Source: Methylobacterium sp. BTF04
Lineage (GTDB): Bacteria; Pseudomonadota; Alphaproteobacteria; Rhizobiales; Beijerinckiaceae
Reading direction: 5' to 3'
NCBI RefSeq assembly: GCF_010692745.1
Contig: NZ_JAAHTB010000029.1
Span: 1-59,717 of the forward strand
DNA length: 59,717 nt
A program made the translations under genes and the position numbers. Under the pieces are notes generated by a model that saw nothing but the letters and a program-made list of their open reading frames with translations, ran no database searches and was not told the origin of the DNA. Position 1 is the first letter of the stretch. Each line of letters opens with the position of its first letter. Shown here piece after piece: positions 9,129 to 17,359 of the stretch.

Positions 9129-9605
9129 ATGCTCTCGCTGGCGACGGCAACGCGCGATTATGCCCGCTTCGTCGAGGGCGGAACGTTCGACCGACTGCCC
9201 TCATCGAACCTCAGGTGCCTGTTTGAGGCGATGGGTCCCGACCTATGGGCCTGGCAGTATGCGCTGCGGCTGACGCAGCAAACCGCCTGGCGGTGCCGGC
9301 CCGAGATCGACGAGGAGATCGAGAGGACCCTGGCCATGCGCGCGATGACCAACGGCATCGAGACGTGGGTTCGGGCCCTGGCGGCGCTCGATACGCGGAT
9401 CGAGCGGGCCCGTATCCATGGGGAGCCGATGCCGCAGGCGCTGGCGGTCCCGGCCGATGTCCTTGCCGTCCTCGAAGCCCGCAAGGCGGCAGCCCTGGAG
9501 CGGATCGCCCGTAGGCGGGGACGCGCCGGCGAGGGCGATACGGACCCGGCGGCGATCCCGGACGCGGCCGTGCATCAACCGCCTCTCCCAGGCCGCCCGG
9601 CTTGA
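9129..9605 (+). CDS. Hypothetical protein of the mobilization block (158 aa)
   Basis: From ATG 9129 the product is mostly helical and rich in Glu/Arg (TRDYARFVEGGTFDRLP; EIDEEIERTLAMRAMTNG). No domain is recognised. The AGGAGG-like stretch near 9100 is rather far from this ATG, so the start could differ; the frame is open back to 9009. Its stop overlaps the next start as TGATG at 9603-9607, implying translational coupling with the mobilization accessory gene and a role in the same process. Confidence 0.55.
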   Translation: MLSLATATRDYARFVEGGTFDRLPSSNLRCLFEAMGPDLWAWQYALRLTQQTAWRCRPEIDEEIERTLAMRAMTNGIETWVRALAALDTRIERARIHGEPMPQALAVPADVLAVLEARKAAALERIARRRGRAGEGDTDPAAIPDAAVHQPPLPGRPA

Positions 9606-10093
9606 TGTCCCAGCTTCGGGACGATCGCACCACGACGGACGACGAGACGATGACCATTGCCAGGCATTTCCCTTCCCAGCGACCCGTCCCGCCCTCCGAA
9701 GACCGGTCTCCGACGACCGTACCCGGGACGCCCGGCGGCTCAACGCGCTCGGTGAGGCGCCCCCCGGGCTTGCCGGTCCGTTTCGTGACGCGCATGAGCC
9801 GTGCGCTTGACGCCGCCGTCGCCGACTGCGCGCGTCGCGAGGGTATTACCGCCGGGGCGTGGGTGCGGCGCAGGCTCCTGGAGAGGGTCGAGCTGCAGTC
9901 CGCGGCCGATGCCCGAAGCGGTCGGCCCGTGCGCCGGCCGGACGAGGACGCCGCGGCGATCTCAGCCGCAATCCGAGAGCTCGCCGCCGTGAACGCCGCC
10001 ATTTCAATGAAGGACCTCCCCGCGGCTCGGCTGAGCCTGACGACCGTACGCGAGCTTTTGATTCCCCTCGTTATCAGGCGAGCGGCGCGATGA
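9605..10093 (+). CDS. Putative relaxosome accessory protein (MobC-like)
   Basis: The 162 residues have a Pro/Arg-rich N-terminus and then RFVTRMSRALDAAVADCARR-type sequence and EGITAGAWVRRRLLERV, a pattern like the ribbon-helix-helix and helical parts of MobC-type DNA-binding proteins. It begins in a TGATG overlap with the preceding gene and its stop overlaps the relaxase start as ATGA (10090-10093). That tight coupling to a relaxase is the main argument for the role. A later start at 9650 is possible. Confidence 0.5.
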   Translation: MSQLRDDRTTTDDETMTIARHFPSQRPVPPSEDRSPTTVPGTPGGSTRSVRRPPGLPVRFVTRMSRALDAAVADCARREGITAGAWVRRRLLERVELQSAADARSGRPVRRPDEDAAAISAAIRELAAVNAAISMKDLPAARLSLTTVRELLIPLVIRRAAR

Positions 10094-11337
10094 TCTCGGG
10101 GGCGACGCGCGGGCGAGGCCTCGGCAGTGCCCTCGCCCGGCACCTGATGAAGGCTGAGAACGATGTCACGGTCATCCCGGCCCGCGGGCTCGGAAGCGTG
10201 ACCCTGGCCGAGCAGATCCGCGAGCTCGTGGCCGGCTCGCTCGGTGGCCGCACCGATCGGGTGGTCTACCACGTCCACATCGATCCGGGTCCGGGGATTT
10301 CCGACAACACCGCGGCCCGCGTGCGGTGGTGGGCACTGTTCGAGGACGAGTTCGATTTGACCGGGCAGGCGTACTGCGGCGTCGTGCACGTCAAGGCCGG
10401 CCGGCCTCACGAGCACCGCGTGTATTCCCTCGTTCGGCCGTCCGGGGCAGTCGTCAATCTCTCCTGGGACTATGCCCGTCGGGAAAAATGCGGCCGTATC
10501 GTCGAACGCGAATTCGGAATGGCACCGGTCGCCTCGAAGCACGCCCGATCCGTCGTTCGGACGTTGAAGGCCGAGGGACGCACCGACGTGGCGTCCTGGC
10601 TGGAGGCTTCCGGAACGACGGAATCGACGAGGCCGATCGCGCCGCTGACCCCGCAGGAACGCCTGATCCAAGATCGAACGGGTATAACCCTGGACGACCT
10701 TCGCCGGGCGGCCCTGGCGGCTTGGCGGGCAAGCGACGACACCGTGACGTTCGTGGCTGCCTTAGCTGCCCGTGGGCTCGTTTTGAGGGATGGACGGGTC
10801 GGTGCCGTCATCGTCGACGCGAGCGGGACGGCACACCTCGCCACACGGCTGATCGGCGCGGCGGCACGACGCTTCGAAGGAACGCGTATCCCGGCGGCGG
10901 ACGTCCACGCACGCTTGGCAGGTTTCGAACCGGAGGAGACGAGACATGGATTACGAGATCGCGCAGCGGCTGGACAGGCAGGACCGGGTGTTGGCGGCAA
11001 TCCTGGCCGCGTTGGCGCCACCGGAGACCGAGACGGAGGAAGGGTCGGGCTTCGACGATCTGGTGGAAATCCTGGGGGACCTGACCGTGGCGGTCTCGGA
11101 CGTGACGGCCGCGATCCAAGCACTGCGCTCGGAAGGCTCCGAGCGCTCCCTGCCGGTCGAGCGCTGATCCTGCACCGGCGCCTGACGGGCCTTGACATCA
11201 CCCTCGACCGGTACGGTGCAGATGTCGGGCGCGCCCGATCGGCAACGGATCGAATGGAGGCCGAACGCGACTACGAGAACCGCCGAGCGTGGTTGCTCTG
11301 GGGCAAGCGAAACATCTGGGGATTGCCGCTGACCTGA
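10090..11337 (+). CDS. Relaxase / mobilization nuclease
   Basis: The start is ATG 10090, overlapping the previous stop. Residues 54-115 carry the features of a relaxase core: RTDRVVYHVHIDPGPG with His61/His63, CGVVHVKAGRPHEHRVYSLV with His100, His107 and His109 as a histidine triad, and an aromatic-rich strand between. The N-terminus has no obvious catalytic tyrosine in a canonical motif, although Tyr60 sits next to the first histidine. After about residue 285 the frame overlaps a second gene in another frame (10946-11167), where it becomes Gly/Arg-rich and unstructured. It then regains protein-like sequence (YENRRAWLLWGKRNIWG) at the C-terminus. The family call is from motifs only. Confidence 0.6.
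   Translation: MISGATRGRGLGSALARHLMKAENDVTVIPARGLGSVTLAEQIRELVAGSLGGRTDRVVYHVHIDPGPGISDNTAARVRWWALFEDEFDLTGQAYCGVVHVKAGRPHEHRVYSLVRPSGAVVNLSWDYARREKCGRIVEREFGMAPVASKHARSVVRTLKAEGRTDVASWLEASGTTESTRPIAPLTPQERLIQDRTGITLDDLRRAALAAWRASDDTVTFVAALAARGLVLRDGRVGAVIVDASGTAHLATRLIGAAARRFEGTRIPAADVHARLAGFEPEETRHGLRDRAAAGQAGPGVGGNPGRVGATGDRDGGRVGLRRSGGNPGGPDRGGLGRDGRDPSTALGRLRALPAGRALILHRRLTGLDITLDRYGADVGRARSATDRMEAERDYENRRAWLLWGKRNIWGLPLT
10946..11167 (+). CDS. Small acidic protein nested in the relaxase gene (73 aa)
   Basis: This frame gives MDYEIAQRLDRQDRVLAAI and then an acidic, regularly heptad-like sequence (GFDDLVEILGDLTVAVSDV), much more protein-like than the relaxase frame over the same bases. 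GAGGAGACGAGACATG just before the start supplies a strong ribosome binding site. The likely form is a small coiled-coil partner protein. No family is recognised. Confidence 0.55.
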   Translation: MDYEIAQRLDRQDRVLAAILAALAPPETETEEGSGFDDLVEILGDLTVAVSDVTAAIQALRSEGSERSLPVER

Positions 11338-11360
11338 GACCGTATCCAGCAGGGGATCGT

Positions 11361-11999
11361 TCAGCCGATCACCATGCGCGTGTCGATGGTCGTGTCCGGT
11401 GCGAACCCGTAGACCCGGATCGATCCGGTCGCGAGTTCAAGGGATTCGATCTCGTCCGGCCCCAATCCTTCGAGGGCCATCACCAGGGCCCGCAACGAGT
11501 TGCCGTGGGCGACGACCAGCGTCGGACCTCGCATCGCCGCCGGCTGGATATACCTCAGGTGAAAGGGCACGACCCGGGCGACGGTATCCCGAAGGCTTTC
11601 GCCGTTCGGCGGCTGTCCCTTGTAGGAGCGCCGCCAGCCCTCGATCCGCTCCGCCCCGAAACGTCCGTAGGCGGTCTCCTTGCCGAGACCGCTGAGGTCG
11701 CCGTAGTCGCGCTCGTCCAGGGCGGCATCCCGTCGGGGCACCAGATCGGCTTGACCCAGGGCATCGAGCGCCAGCCGCGAGGTCACGATGGCCCGCGCGA
11801 GGGTCGAGGTAAAGGCCGCAGCGAAGCGAAAACCTTCATCCTGCAAGCGCATCCCGGCCGTGCAGGCTTCCCGTCGGCCCTGCTCGGTGAGAGGTGAATC
11901 GAGCATTCCCGTGAAGAGGCCGTCGGCGTTCGCCTGGCTCTGGCCATGGCGGACCAGGACGAGGCATCGTCTCGGTGTGGGTTCGGAGGAGGCGAGCAC
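11361..11999 (-). CDS. gpmA: 2,3-bisphosphoglycerate-dependent phosphoglycerate mutase
   Basis: The enzyme interconverts 3- and 2-phosphoglycerate in the cytosol, a step that also feeds the serine cycle in methylotrophs. LVRHGQSQAN carries the phospho-accepting histidine (about residue 18). FTGMLDSPLTEQG, STLARAIVTS, ERDYGDLSG and VVAHGNSLRAL (second active-site histidine) are all present, and the 212-residue length matches compact bacterial forms. The start is GTG at 11999 behind an AGGAG site. It lies downstream of xoxF on the same strand, but a terminator-like hairpin (12036-12062) separates them, so it is probably at least partly independently transcribed. Confidence 0.93.
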   Translation of the reverse strand: MLASSEPTPRRCLVLVRHGQSQANADGLFTGMLDSPLTEQGRREACTAGMRLQDEGFRFAAAFTSTLARAIVTSRLALDALGQADLVPRRDAALDERDYGDLSGLGKETAYGRFGAERIEGWRRSYKGQPPNGESLRDTVARVVPFHLRYIQPAAMRGPTLVVAHGNSLRALVMALEGLGPDEIESLELATGSIRVYGFAPDTTIDTRMVIG

Positions 12000-12026
12000 G
12001 CGGGCTCCTGGCGACGGGTGATGCAG

Positions 12027-12062
12027 AAAAGGGAATGCCGGCGCGGAGGACCCGCGCCGGCA
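12027..12062 (-). terminator. Terminator downstream of xoxF
   Basis: TGCCGGCGCGG (12036-12046) pairs perfectly with CCGCGCCGGCA (12052-12062) around AGGAC. On the minus strand it starts 30 nt after the xoxF stop and is followed by ATTCCCTTTT. Confidence 0.7.
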
Positions 12063-12091
12063 CCCGATTGCTTACCGTACCGTCCGGCCGA

Positions 12092-13906
12092 TTAGTTCGG
12101 CAGGGCGAAGACGGTGAGCTGACCACCGAGGTTGGTGTAGCTCGACAGGGCGGCGTAACCACCCACCGCGCCGAGGCCGGCGTTCGGGTCGGTCAGGCCG
12201 GCCGCGAGGCCGATGCCGGCCCAGCCACCGACACCCGACAGGATGCCGACGTACTGCTTGCCCTTGTGGGTGTAGGTCATCACGTTGCCGATGATGCCCG
12301 ACGGGGTCTTGAACTTGTACAGTTCCTTACCTGTCTTGGAGTCGACAGCCTTCAGGTAGCCTTCGAGCGTGCCGTAGAACACCACGTCGCCGGCAGTGGC
12401 GAGCGCCCCCGACCACACCGAGAACTGCTCGGGGTTGGACCAGGCGATCTTACCCTTCACGCCATCCCAGGCGATGAAGTTGCCCATGCCACCATGGCTG
12501 TTCGGTGCGGGGTACATCGACAGGGTCGCACCGACGTAGGGCTGGCCCGGGGTGTAGGAAACCCGGAACGGCTCGTAGTCCATGCAGACGTGGTTGGTGG
12601 GCACGTAGAACAAGTTGGTCTTGGGCGAGTAGGCCGCAGGCTGCTGATCCTTCGAACCCAGCGCCGCGGGGCAGATACCCTTGGAGTTGGTGTCCTCGCC
12701 GTTCTGCTCGGTGGAGTACTTGGCCTGGACGAGCGGGCGACCGTAGGTCTTGGAGCCCTTGTCCATGTCGACCTTGGAGGCCCAGTTGACGACCGGGTCG
12801 AACTTCTCGGCGACGAGGAGCTCGCCGGTGGCGCGGTCCAGGGTGTAGCCGAAGCCATTGCGGTCGAAGTGGGTCAGGAGCGGCCGCTCCTTGCCGTCGA
12901 CCTTCTGGTCGGTGAGGATCATCTCGTTGATGCCGTCGTAGTCCCACTCATCGTGGGGCGTCATCTGGTAGACCCACTTGGCCTGCCCGGTGTCCGGATT
13001 ACGCGCCCAGATGGTCATCGACCACTTGTTGTCGCCCGGACGCTGCTTCGGGTTCCAGGTCGAGGGGTTGCCCGAGCCGTAATACATCAGGTCGAGCTTG
13101 GGGTCGTAGGAATACCAGCCCCAGGTGCAACCGCCGCCGGTCTTCCACTGGTCGCCTTCCCAGGTCTTCAGCGAGCTATCCTTGCCCACCGGCTTGCCGA
13201 GGTAGGTGGTCTTCTCCGGGTCGACGAGCATTTCGTCGTCCGGGCCGACCGAATAGGCGCGCCACGCCTGCTTGCCGGTTTTGAGGTCGTAGGCGGTCAC
13301 GTGACAGCGTACGCCGAACTCGCCGCCCGAGATGCCGACGATGACCTTGTCCTTCACCGGCAGCACGGTGGCGGTGTTGGTCTCGCCCTTCTTCGGGTCG
13401 CCGTTCTGGACCGACCAGTTGACCTTGCCGGACTTGGCATCGAGCGACACGACGGTGGTGTCGGCCTGATGCAGGATGATGGCGCCGTCAGCATAGGCCA
13501 AGCCACGGTTGACCGTGTCACAGCACATCACCGGGATGACGTTCGGATCCTGCTTGGGCTCGTACTTCCAGACGATCACGCCGTCCTTGTCGAGGTCTAG
13601 CGCGTAGACGATGTTCGGGAAGGGGGTGTGGACGTACATCATGTTGCCGATGACGAGCGGTGCGCCCTCGTGGCCGCGCAGCACGCCGGTCGAGAAGGTC
13701 CAGGCGACCTGGAGGTTCTTGACGTTGTCCTTATTGATTTGGTCGAGCTTCGAGTAGCGCTGGTTGGTGTAATCCCCTGCCGGGAACGCCCACTGGTTGG
13801 GGTCCTGCATCATCTTCATCAGGTTTTCGTTGGCGGTCGCCGGCATGGCAGCCGGCAGGAGCGTCGCGGCATAGGCGACGGACGCCGCGAGGGCGATCTT
13901 CCTCAT
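12092..13906 (-). CDS. xoxF: Lanthanide-dependent PQQ methanol dehydrogenase XoxF
   Basis: This periplasmic quinoprotein oxidises methanol (also formaldehyde) and passes electrons to a c-type cytochrome. The start is ATG 13906 with GGAGGAACACCAATG; the longer upstream frame has no such site. A signal peptide spans about residues 1-25 (cleavage near ATA-NEN). Adjacent Cys128-Cys129 form the vicinal disulfide. Metal and catalytic positions fit XoxF: Glu196, Asn280, Asp322 and Asp324 in WDYDGINE. The second Asp is the lanthanide-coordinating residue that calcium-dependent MxaF replaces with Ala. Tryptophan-docking propeller repeats run through the 604 residues. It stands alone, with no xoxG cytochrome or xoxJ beside it, like the orphan xoxF copies known in Methylobacterium. 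Confidence 0.95.
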   Translation of the reverse strand: MRKIALAASVAYAATLLPAAMPATANENLMKMMQDPNQWAFPAGDYTNQRYSKLDQINKDNVKNLQVAWTFSTGVLRGHEGAPLVIGNMMYVHTPFPNIVYALDLDKDGVIVWKYEPKQDPNVIPVMCCDTVNRGLAYADGAIILHQADTTVVSLDAKSGKVNWSVQNGDPKKGETNTATVLPVKDKVIVGISGGEFGVRCHVTAYDLKTGKQAWRAYSVGPDDEMLVDPEKTTYLGKPVGKDSSLKTWEGDQWKTGGGCTWGWYSYDPKLDLMYYGSGNPSTWNPKQRPGDNKWSMTIWARNPDTGQAKWVYQMTPHDEWDYDGINEMILTDQKVDGKERPLLTHFDRNGFGYTLDRATGELLVAEKFDPVVNWASKVDMDKGSKTYGRPLVQAKYSTEQNGEDTNSKGICPAALGSKDQQPAAYSPKTNLFYVPTNHVCMDYEPFRVSYTPGQPYVGATLSMYPAPNSHGGMGNFIAWDGVKGKIAWSNPEQFSVWSGALATAGDVVFYGTLEGYLKAVDSKTGKELYKFKTPSGIIGNVMTYTHKGKQYVGILSGVGGWAGIGLAAGLTDPNAGLGAVGGYAALSSYTNLGGQLTVFALPN

Positions 13907-14104
13907 TGGTGTTCCTCCAAATGAACGTTCGGACCCGGACGTTCTGACCGCCGGGCGCTTCGCGACGACATTCGTGCCCATCGTCGCCGATTTGAGAGGC
14001 TTTTCACGATGGAAAAGCCGGACCCTGGACCGGGGTCCGTCCGATCTTGGATCTCGCCGGCCTAGAGTCGCGGAACCCAAGAAGAACGCCGCTAGGAATA
14101 TCGA

Positions 14105-14110
14105 ATTATA
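14105..14110 (-). promoter_or_regulatory. Possible -10 element for xoxF
   Basis: The minus strand reads TATAAT here, in an AT-rich stretch about 195 nt upstream of the xoxF start. No convincing -35 hexamer lies at normal spacing. If used, the transcript would have a long leader (about 13907-14098), in which I saw no recognisable riboswitch. Confidence 0.25.
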
Positions 14111-14265
14111 AGACGTGCGCAATAAGAAATTCGTAAGTGCGACAGATTTATCCATAACTTATACTTCCAATAATGATTTAGCCAGAGCGCCGTCGCCCGA
14201 AAAAGCCGTAGCTTTATCAGGATCGCATGTAGTGCAGTTTTTTTAAATAAAGATGCCAGATTTTT

Positions 14266-14304
14266 TACTCGGAATCTCAGGGTTCGACCCGTTGACTCCG
14301 AGTA
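14266..14304. promoter_or_regulatory. Nested dyad overlapping a promoter
   Basis: TACTCGGA (14266-14273) and TCCGAGTA (14297-14304) are inverted repeats. Between them is a second dyad, GGGTTCGACCC (14280-14290). The right arm overlaps the -35 hexamer at 14292-14297, as an operator or a transcript hairpin would. Confidence 0.45.
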
Positions 14305-14319
14305 TCTCTTAGCTATCCT
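14292..14319 (+). promoter_or_regulatory. Sigma-70-like promoter for a putative small RNA
   Basis: TTGACT (14292-14297) and TATCCT (14314-14319) are separated by 16 bp. The expected start point is near 14326. No open reading frame of note follows before the terminator at 14386. Confidence 0.5.
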
Positions 14320-14325
14320 TATTCC

Positions 14326-14414
14326 TGCGACAGACTAGATCGAGCTGCTTCTTGCAATGAACCGCTCGGAAGCGGACTGGATCACGGCGGGGTCTTATGA
14401 CCCCGCCTTTTTTT
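14326..14414 (+). ncRNA. Putative small RNA divergent from xoxF
   Basis: The interval has a promoter-like sequence at its 5' side, an internal hairpin (CCGCT-CGGA-AGCGG, 14362-14375) and a perfect intrinsic terminator at its 3' end. It is about 89 nt long, lacks a convincing coding sequence and sits alone in the 800-bp gap between xoxF and the next gene. That architecture is typical of trans-acting bacterial sRNAs. It matches no family I recognise. The 5' end is inferred from the promoter. Confidence 0.5.
14386..14414 (+). terminator. Intrinsic terminator
   Basis: GGCGGGGTC (14386-14394) and GACCCCGCC (14399-14407) form a perfect 9-bp stem with loop TTAT, followed by seven Ts (14408-14414). 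The plus-strand orientation is clear, yet no plus-strand gene precedes it. Confidence 0.9.
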
Positions 14415-14712
14415 CGTGCGCGGAACACGGAAAGGCCCAGGCCGAGCGCCGGAGCGCATCGGAGGGCATCAGGACGGTCGGAGGTGGGATGCGGTCATCG
14501 GTCGGCTCATGCGGGGACCCCTTGCGGTGGTCCGGTTGCGATCATGAGCGCGCCGGTGCGGGTAAACACATAGCTCTACCCGCGCCGAAGCGCTCGGTAG
14601 AAGCTATCGTCCGACCCATAGGGGGCCGGCAGTTATCGGGGAGCTTCATCCCCATCCCACGTTGGGGAACGTGGATTAATCCATGGGCCGCGTCAATCCC
14701 TTCCCGATCCGC
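14415..14712. other. Intergenic region, nothing recognised
   Basis: A roughly 300-bp stretch between the small-RNA terminator and the 3' end of the membrane protein gene. The short open frames read here lack family resemblance and ribosome binding sites. Confidence 0.4.
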
Positions 14713-15318
14713 TCACGCTTGCGTGATAGCAAGGGACAGGAAGTAGGCGCCGTAGCTCAGGACCATGAAGGCCGCGATCCCATCGAGAACGTATGGCGGC
14801 ACCTTCCGGAAGGCCCCTGTCCCTCCCAGGGCGAGACCCAATCCCGCGACGATGACCAGGCCCATGCCGACACCCAGCGTCGCGGTCCCTGCGCCCTCGC
14901 GGAGCGCAACCCCGAGCCACACCACCAGGATCTCCAGGCCCTCGGCGACGATGGCCCAGGCCGCGACGCCCAGCCCGGCGGCATTCAGCGACCGGTTCCA
15001 GTTTCCGTCCACGGTGGCGGAGGGCTTGCCGGCATCCCGTTTCGCGATCCCGTCGATGAATTCGTACACGAGGTAGAGCCCGAACCCGATCAGCAGGACC
15101 GCGGAGATCCAGTCGACGACGTCGAGGGCCAGGAGGTAGGCCGCCGACCTGAGGGCGATCCCGAGGGCCGCAACGACGAGCGCCCCGGCGATGGAGCCGG
15201 CCAGGACGCTGAGCCAGCCGAACCGGTATGCGGCGGTCATCATTACCGTGGCGGCGATGAACAGTTCGGTGAAGGTCACCTGGAAAGTGATGACGGCTCC
15301 GAGCCCCGCGACGGCCAT
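14713..15318 (-). CDS. Predicted multi-pass membrane protein (COG4280-like)
   Basis: The 201 residues form about six or seven hydrophobic segments. Acidic residues lie within membrane-like stretches (FTELFIAATVM near residue 18; VAEGLEILVVWLGVALREG near 125-143), recalling the REGLEA-type motifs of FTR1-like permeases, though clearly a different family. The start is ATG 15318, since AAAGGAAG lies at the right distance; two upstream codons are also possible. It is divergent from the fluoride riboswitch operon, so a role in ion or metal handling is plausible but unproven. Confidence 0.6.
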   Translation of the reverse strand: MAVAGLGAVITFQVTFTELFIAATVMMTAAYRFGWLSVLAGSIAGALVVAALGIALRSAAYLLALDVVDWISAVLLIGFGLYLVYEFIDGIAKRDAGKPSATVDGNWNRSLNAAGLGVAAWAIVAEGLEILVVWLGVALREGAGTATLGVGMGLVIVAGLGLALGGTGAFRKVPPYVLDGIAAFMVLSYGAYFLSLAITQA

Positions 15319-15422
15319 GTGCACTTCCTTTGATCAATGCTTGGCTTGGCTCCAAGCACAGGCGACAGAGGCCGAAACATCGCATCTTGACGGGAGGGCC
15401 GAACGGCCGCATCTCCGACTGA

Positions 15423-15506
15423 CGGCAATGGAATCTGCCGGGCCTTACGGCCGAACCGCCCCTTGGGCTAATGACTCCTACCTTTTGCGGCGCCGCAACA
15501 AGGGGG
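15423..15506 (+). promoter_or_regulatory. Fluoride riboswitch (crcB motif) with expression platform
   Basis: CGGCA (15423-15427) and TGCCG (15436-15440) close the loop ATGGAATC. An extra hairpin GGCC-TTAC-GGCC (15441-15452) follows, then GAACC, the stem GCCC-CTT-GGGC (15458-15468) and the hallmark CTAATGACTCCTAC (15468-15481). These match the conserved fluoride aptamer. Downstream are the 14-bp palindrome TTGCGGCGCCGCAA (15485-15498) and the ribosome binding site AGGGGG (15501-15506). CCCCTTG (15459-15465) inside the aptamer is perfectly complementary to CAAGGGG (15499-15505), so ligand binding could free the site; this mechanism is inferred. Confidence 0.85.
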
Positions 15507-15510
15507 ACTC

Positions 15511-16905
15511 ATGCGCGCGACCTTTCAAAACCTGTCTCGAAGCCTGAACCTCGCGGCGTTCTTCAGGACGCGTCGGGCACATGCCATCTCTGTGGCGCGC
15601 TGGTCCGCCATCCTGGTGCCGATGGCCGTCGTCGTGGGCACGCTCTGCGCCGCCTTCCTCTGGAGCCTCGACGCGGCCACCGAGGCACGCTTCGAACATC
15701 CCTGGCTGCTGTTCCTGCTTCCCGTTGGGGGCTTCGCCGTCGCCCTACTGTACCATCTGTTCGGGAAGAGCGTCGAAGGCGGCAACAACCTCATCGTCGA
15801 GGAGATCCACGAGCCGGATGGCGGCGTGCCCCTGCGGATGGCGCCCCTGATCTTCCTCGGGACCATCGTCACGCACCTGTTCGGCGGATCGGCCGGCCGT
15901 GAGGGCACCGCGGTCCAGATGGGCGGCAGCCTAGCCAGCGCCTTCGGCAAGATGTTCGGGGTCGATGCCTCCGGGGTGCGGGTCCTCCTGATGGCGGGCA
16001 TCGCCGCCGGCTTCGGCGCCGTCTTCGGAACGCCCATCGCCGGGGCCGTCTTCGCGTTGGAGGTCCTCGCCCTTGGACGGGTCGAGTACGCCGCCCTGGT
16101 ACCCTGCCTCCTAGCGGCGGTGGTCGGTGACTGGACCTGCCAGGCCTGGGGCATCCACCACGGACTTTATCACGTCGGCTTCCTCGCCGGCACCGCCAAG
16201 GCCTTGACCGTGGAGCCGCTGCTTCTCGCCAAGGTTGCCCTCGCCGGCATCGCGTTCGGCGTCGTCGGCCTCGTGTTCGCAGAAGCCAACCACGTCCTCG
16301 GGGGATGGCTCAAGCGTCTGGTCCCGTACGGACCGCTCCGGCCGGTGATCGGCGGCCTTGCCGTCATCGGCCTCGTCTACGCTTTCGGCACGCGGGACTA
16401 CCTCGGGCTCGGCGTCTCGGCGGCGGACACCGGCGGGCTGACCATCACCAGCTTCTTTGGACCGGACATCCATCCCTGGAGCTGGGCCCTCAAGATCCTC
16501 TTCACGGTCGTGACCCTGAGCGCCGGGTTCAAGGGCGGCGAGGTCACGCCGTTGTTCTTCATCGGGGCCGCGCTCGGGAACGCACTGGCCGGACCGCTGG
16601 GTGTGCCGGTGGACCTGTTCGCCGCGCTCGGGTTCGTCGCGGTGTTCGCCGGTGCCGCGAACACGCCGCTTGCCTGCACGCTGATGGGCATCGAGCTCTT
16701 CGGAGCGACGCATGGGGTCTACCTCGCGGTGGCCTGCTTCCTCGCCTATCTCTGCTCGGGTCACAACGGCATCTACCTGTCCCAGCGCATCGCGGTGCCG
16801 AAGGCGTCGACGGGCCTCGCCGGCGGCGCGACCCTCCGCGAGGCTCGGACGGGCCGCGCGCCAGCCGTTCAGCCCCAACCTGCCTCCCAGCATTCCGGCC
16901 ACTGA
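15511..16905 (+). CDS. CLC-family fluoride/proton antiporter (CLC-F type)
   Basis: The inner-membrane transporter has about 464 residues and ten or more hydrophobic helices. The gating motif reads [15 protein letters not shown] (about residues 129-143), with GREGT rather than the GREGP of chloride CLCs. The N-terminal selectivity segment is GGNNLI instead of GSGIP. Both differences point to the fluoride-exporting CLC-F clade. The fluoride riboswitch directly upstream and the DUF190 gene directly downstream make the substrate assignment strong. The start ATG 15511 follows AGGGGGACTC. A roughly 40-residue hydrophilic tail ends the protein. Confidence 0.85.
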   Translation: MRATFQNLSRSLNLAAFFRTRRAHAISVARWSAILVPMAVVVGTLCAAFLWSLDAATEARFEHPWLLFLLPVGGFAVALLYHLFGKSVEGGNNLIVEEIHEPDGGVPLRMAPLIFLGTIVTHLFGGSAGREGTAVQMGGSLASAFGKMFGVDASGVRVLLMAGIAAGFGAVFGTPIAGAVFALEVLALGRVEYAALVPCLLAAVVGDWTCQAWGIHHGLYHVGFLAGTAKALTVEPLLLAKVALAGIAFGVVGLVFAEANHVLGGWLKRLVPYGPLRPVIGGLAVIGLVYAFGTRDYLGLGVSAADTGGLTITSFFGPDIHPWSWALKILFTVVTLSAGFKGGEVTPLFFIGAALGNALAGPLGVPVDLFAALGFVAVFAGAANTPLACTLMGIELFGATHGVYLAVACFLAYLCSGHNGIYLSQRIAVPKASTGLAGGATLREARTGRAPAVQPQPASQHSGH

Positions 16906-16915
16906 AGGAGCCGTC

Positions 16916-17317
16916 ATGATCCCGTCGCATCGCGTCGTCGCCACCGAGACCGGCATGATCCGGATCTACCTGAAGCCCCGGGACAAGGCCGGCACCGGGC
17001 GGACCGGATGGTTCTCGGGCGGCAAGCCGCTCTATCGGGAACTCGTTGCCCAAGCCAAGGCGGAAGGGCTCATCAACGCAGTCGCGCACCATGCCCACCA
17101 CGGCTACAGCAACCACGGCCCCGTCCTCGACGACGGTGCCGAGGCCGCCAATCCCGAACTGACGATGTGCGTCGAGCTGATCGGCAGCCGCGACCAGCTC
17201 GAACGGTTCTGCTCCCGGCACGGGGCCCAGCTCGCGAGCAAGGTCATCGTCTACAAGCATCTTGAGCATTGGACCGTCGGCCCTCCGACACCCGGGTCCC
17301 GCACCGAAGCCCCCTGA
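16916..17317 (+). CDS. DUF190 family protein
   Basis: The 133-residue cytosolic protein includes MIRIYLKPRDKAGTG near the N-terminus, then PLYRELVAQAKAEGL and HHAHHGYS, followed by a ferredoxin-like alpha/beta pattern ending KVIVYKHLEHW. DUF190 genes are commonly found with CrcB or CLC-F fluoride exporters under fluoride riboswitches, and this copy is 10 bp after the antiporter gene with its own AAGGAG site. It is probably a PII-like fold accessory or sensor protein; biochemical activity is unknown. Confidence 0.85.
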   Translation: MIPSHRVVATETGMIRIYLKPRDKAGTGRTGWFSGGKPLYRELVAQAKAEGLINAVAHHAHHGYSNHGPVLDDGAEAANPELTMCVELIGSRDQLERFCSRHGAQLASKVIVYKHLEHWTVGPPTPGSRTEAP

Positions 17318-17359
17318 TGCCGGTTCCACAGGCCGATCCCGGAACGGGATCAGGAGGCG

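Noticed and set aside
12092..14155. xoxF starting at 14155 (687 residues)
   Set aside because: The 83 extra residues have no conservation, the signal peptide begins at 13906 and an excellent ribosome binding site precedes that ATG.
13907..14155. A lanthanide or PQQ riboswitch in the xoxF leader
   Set aside because: No conserved aptamer pattern is recognised in this leader.
14280..14290. GGGTTCGACCC as the T-arm of a tRNA
   Set aside because: No acceptor, D-arm or anticodon arm can be drawn around it; it is treated as part of a promoter dyad.
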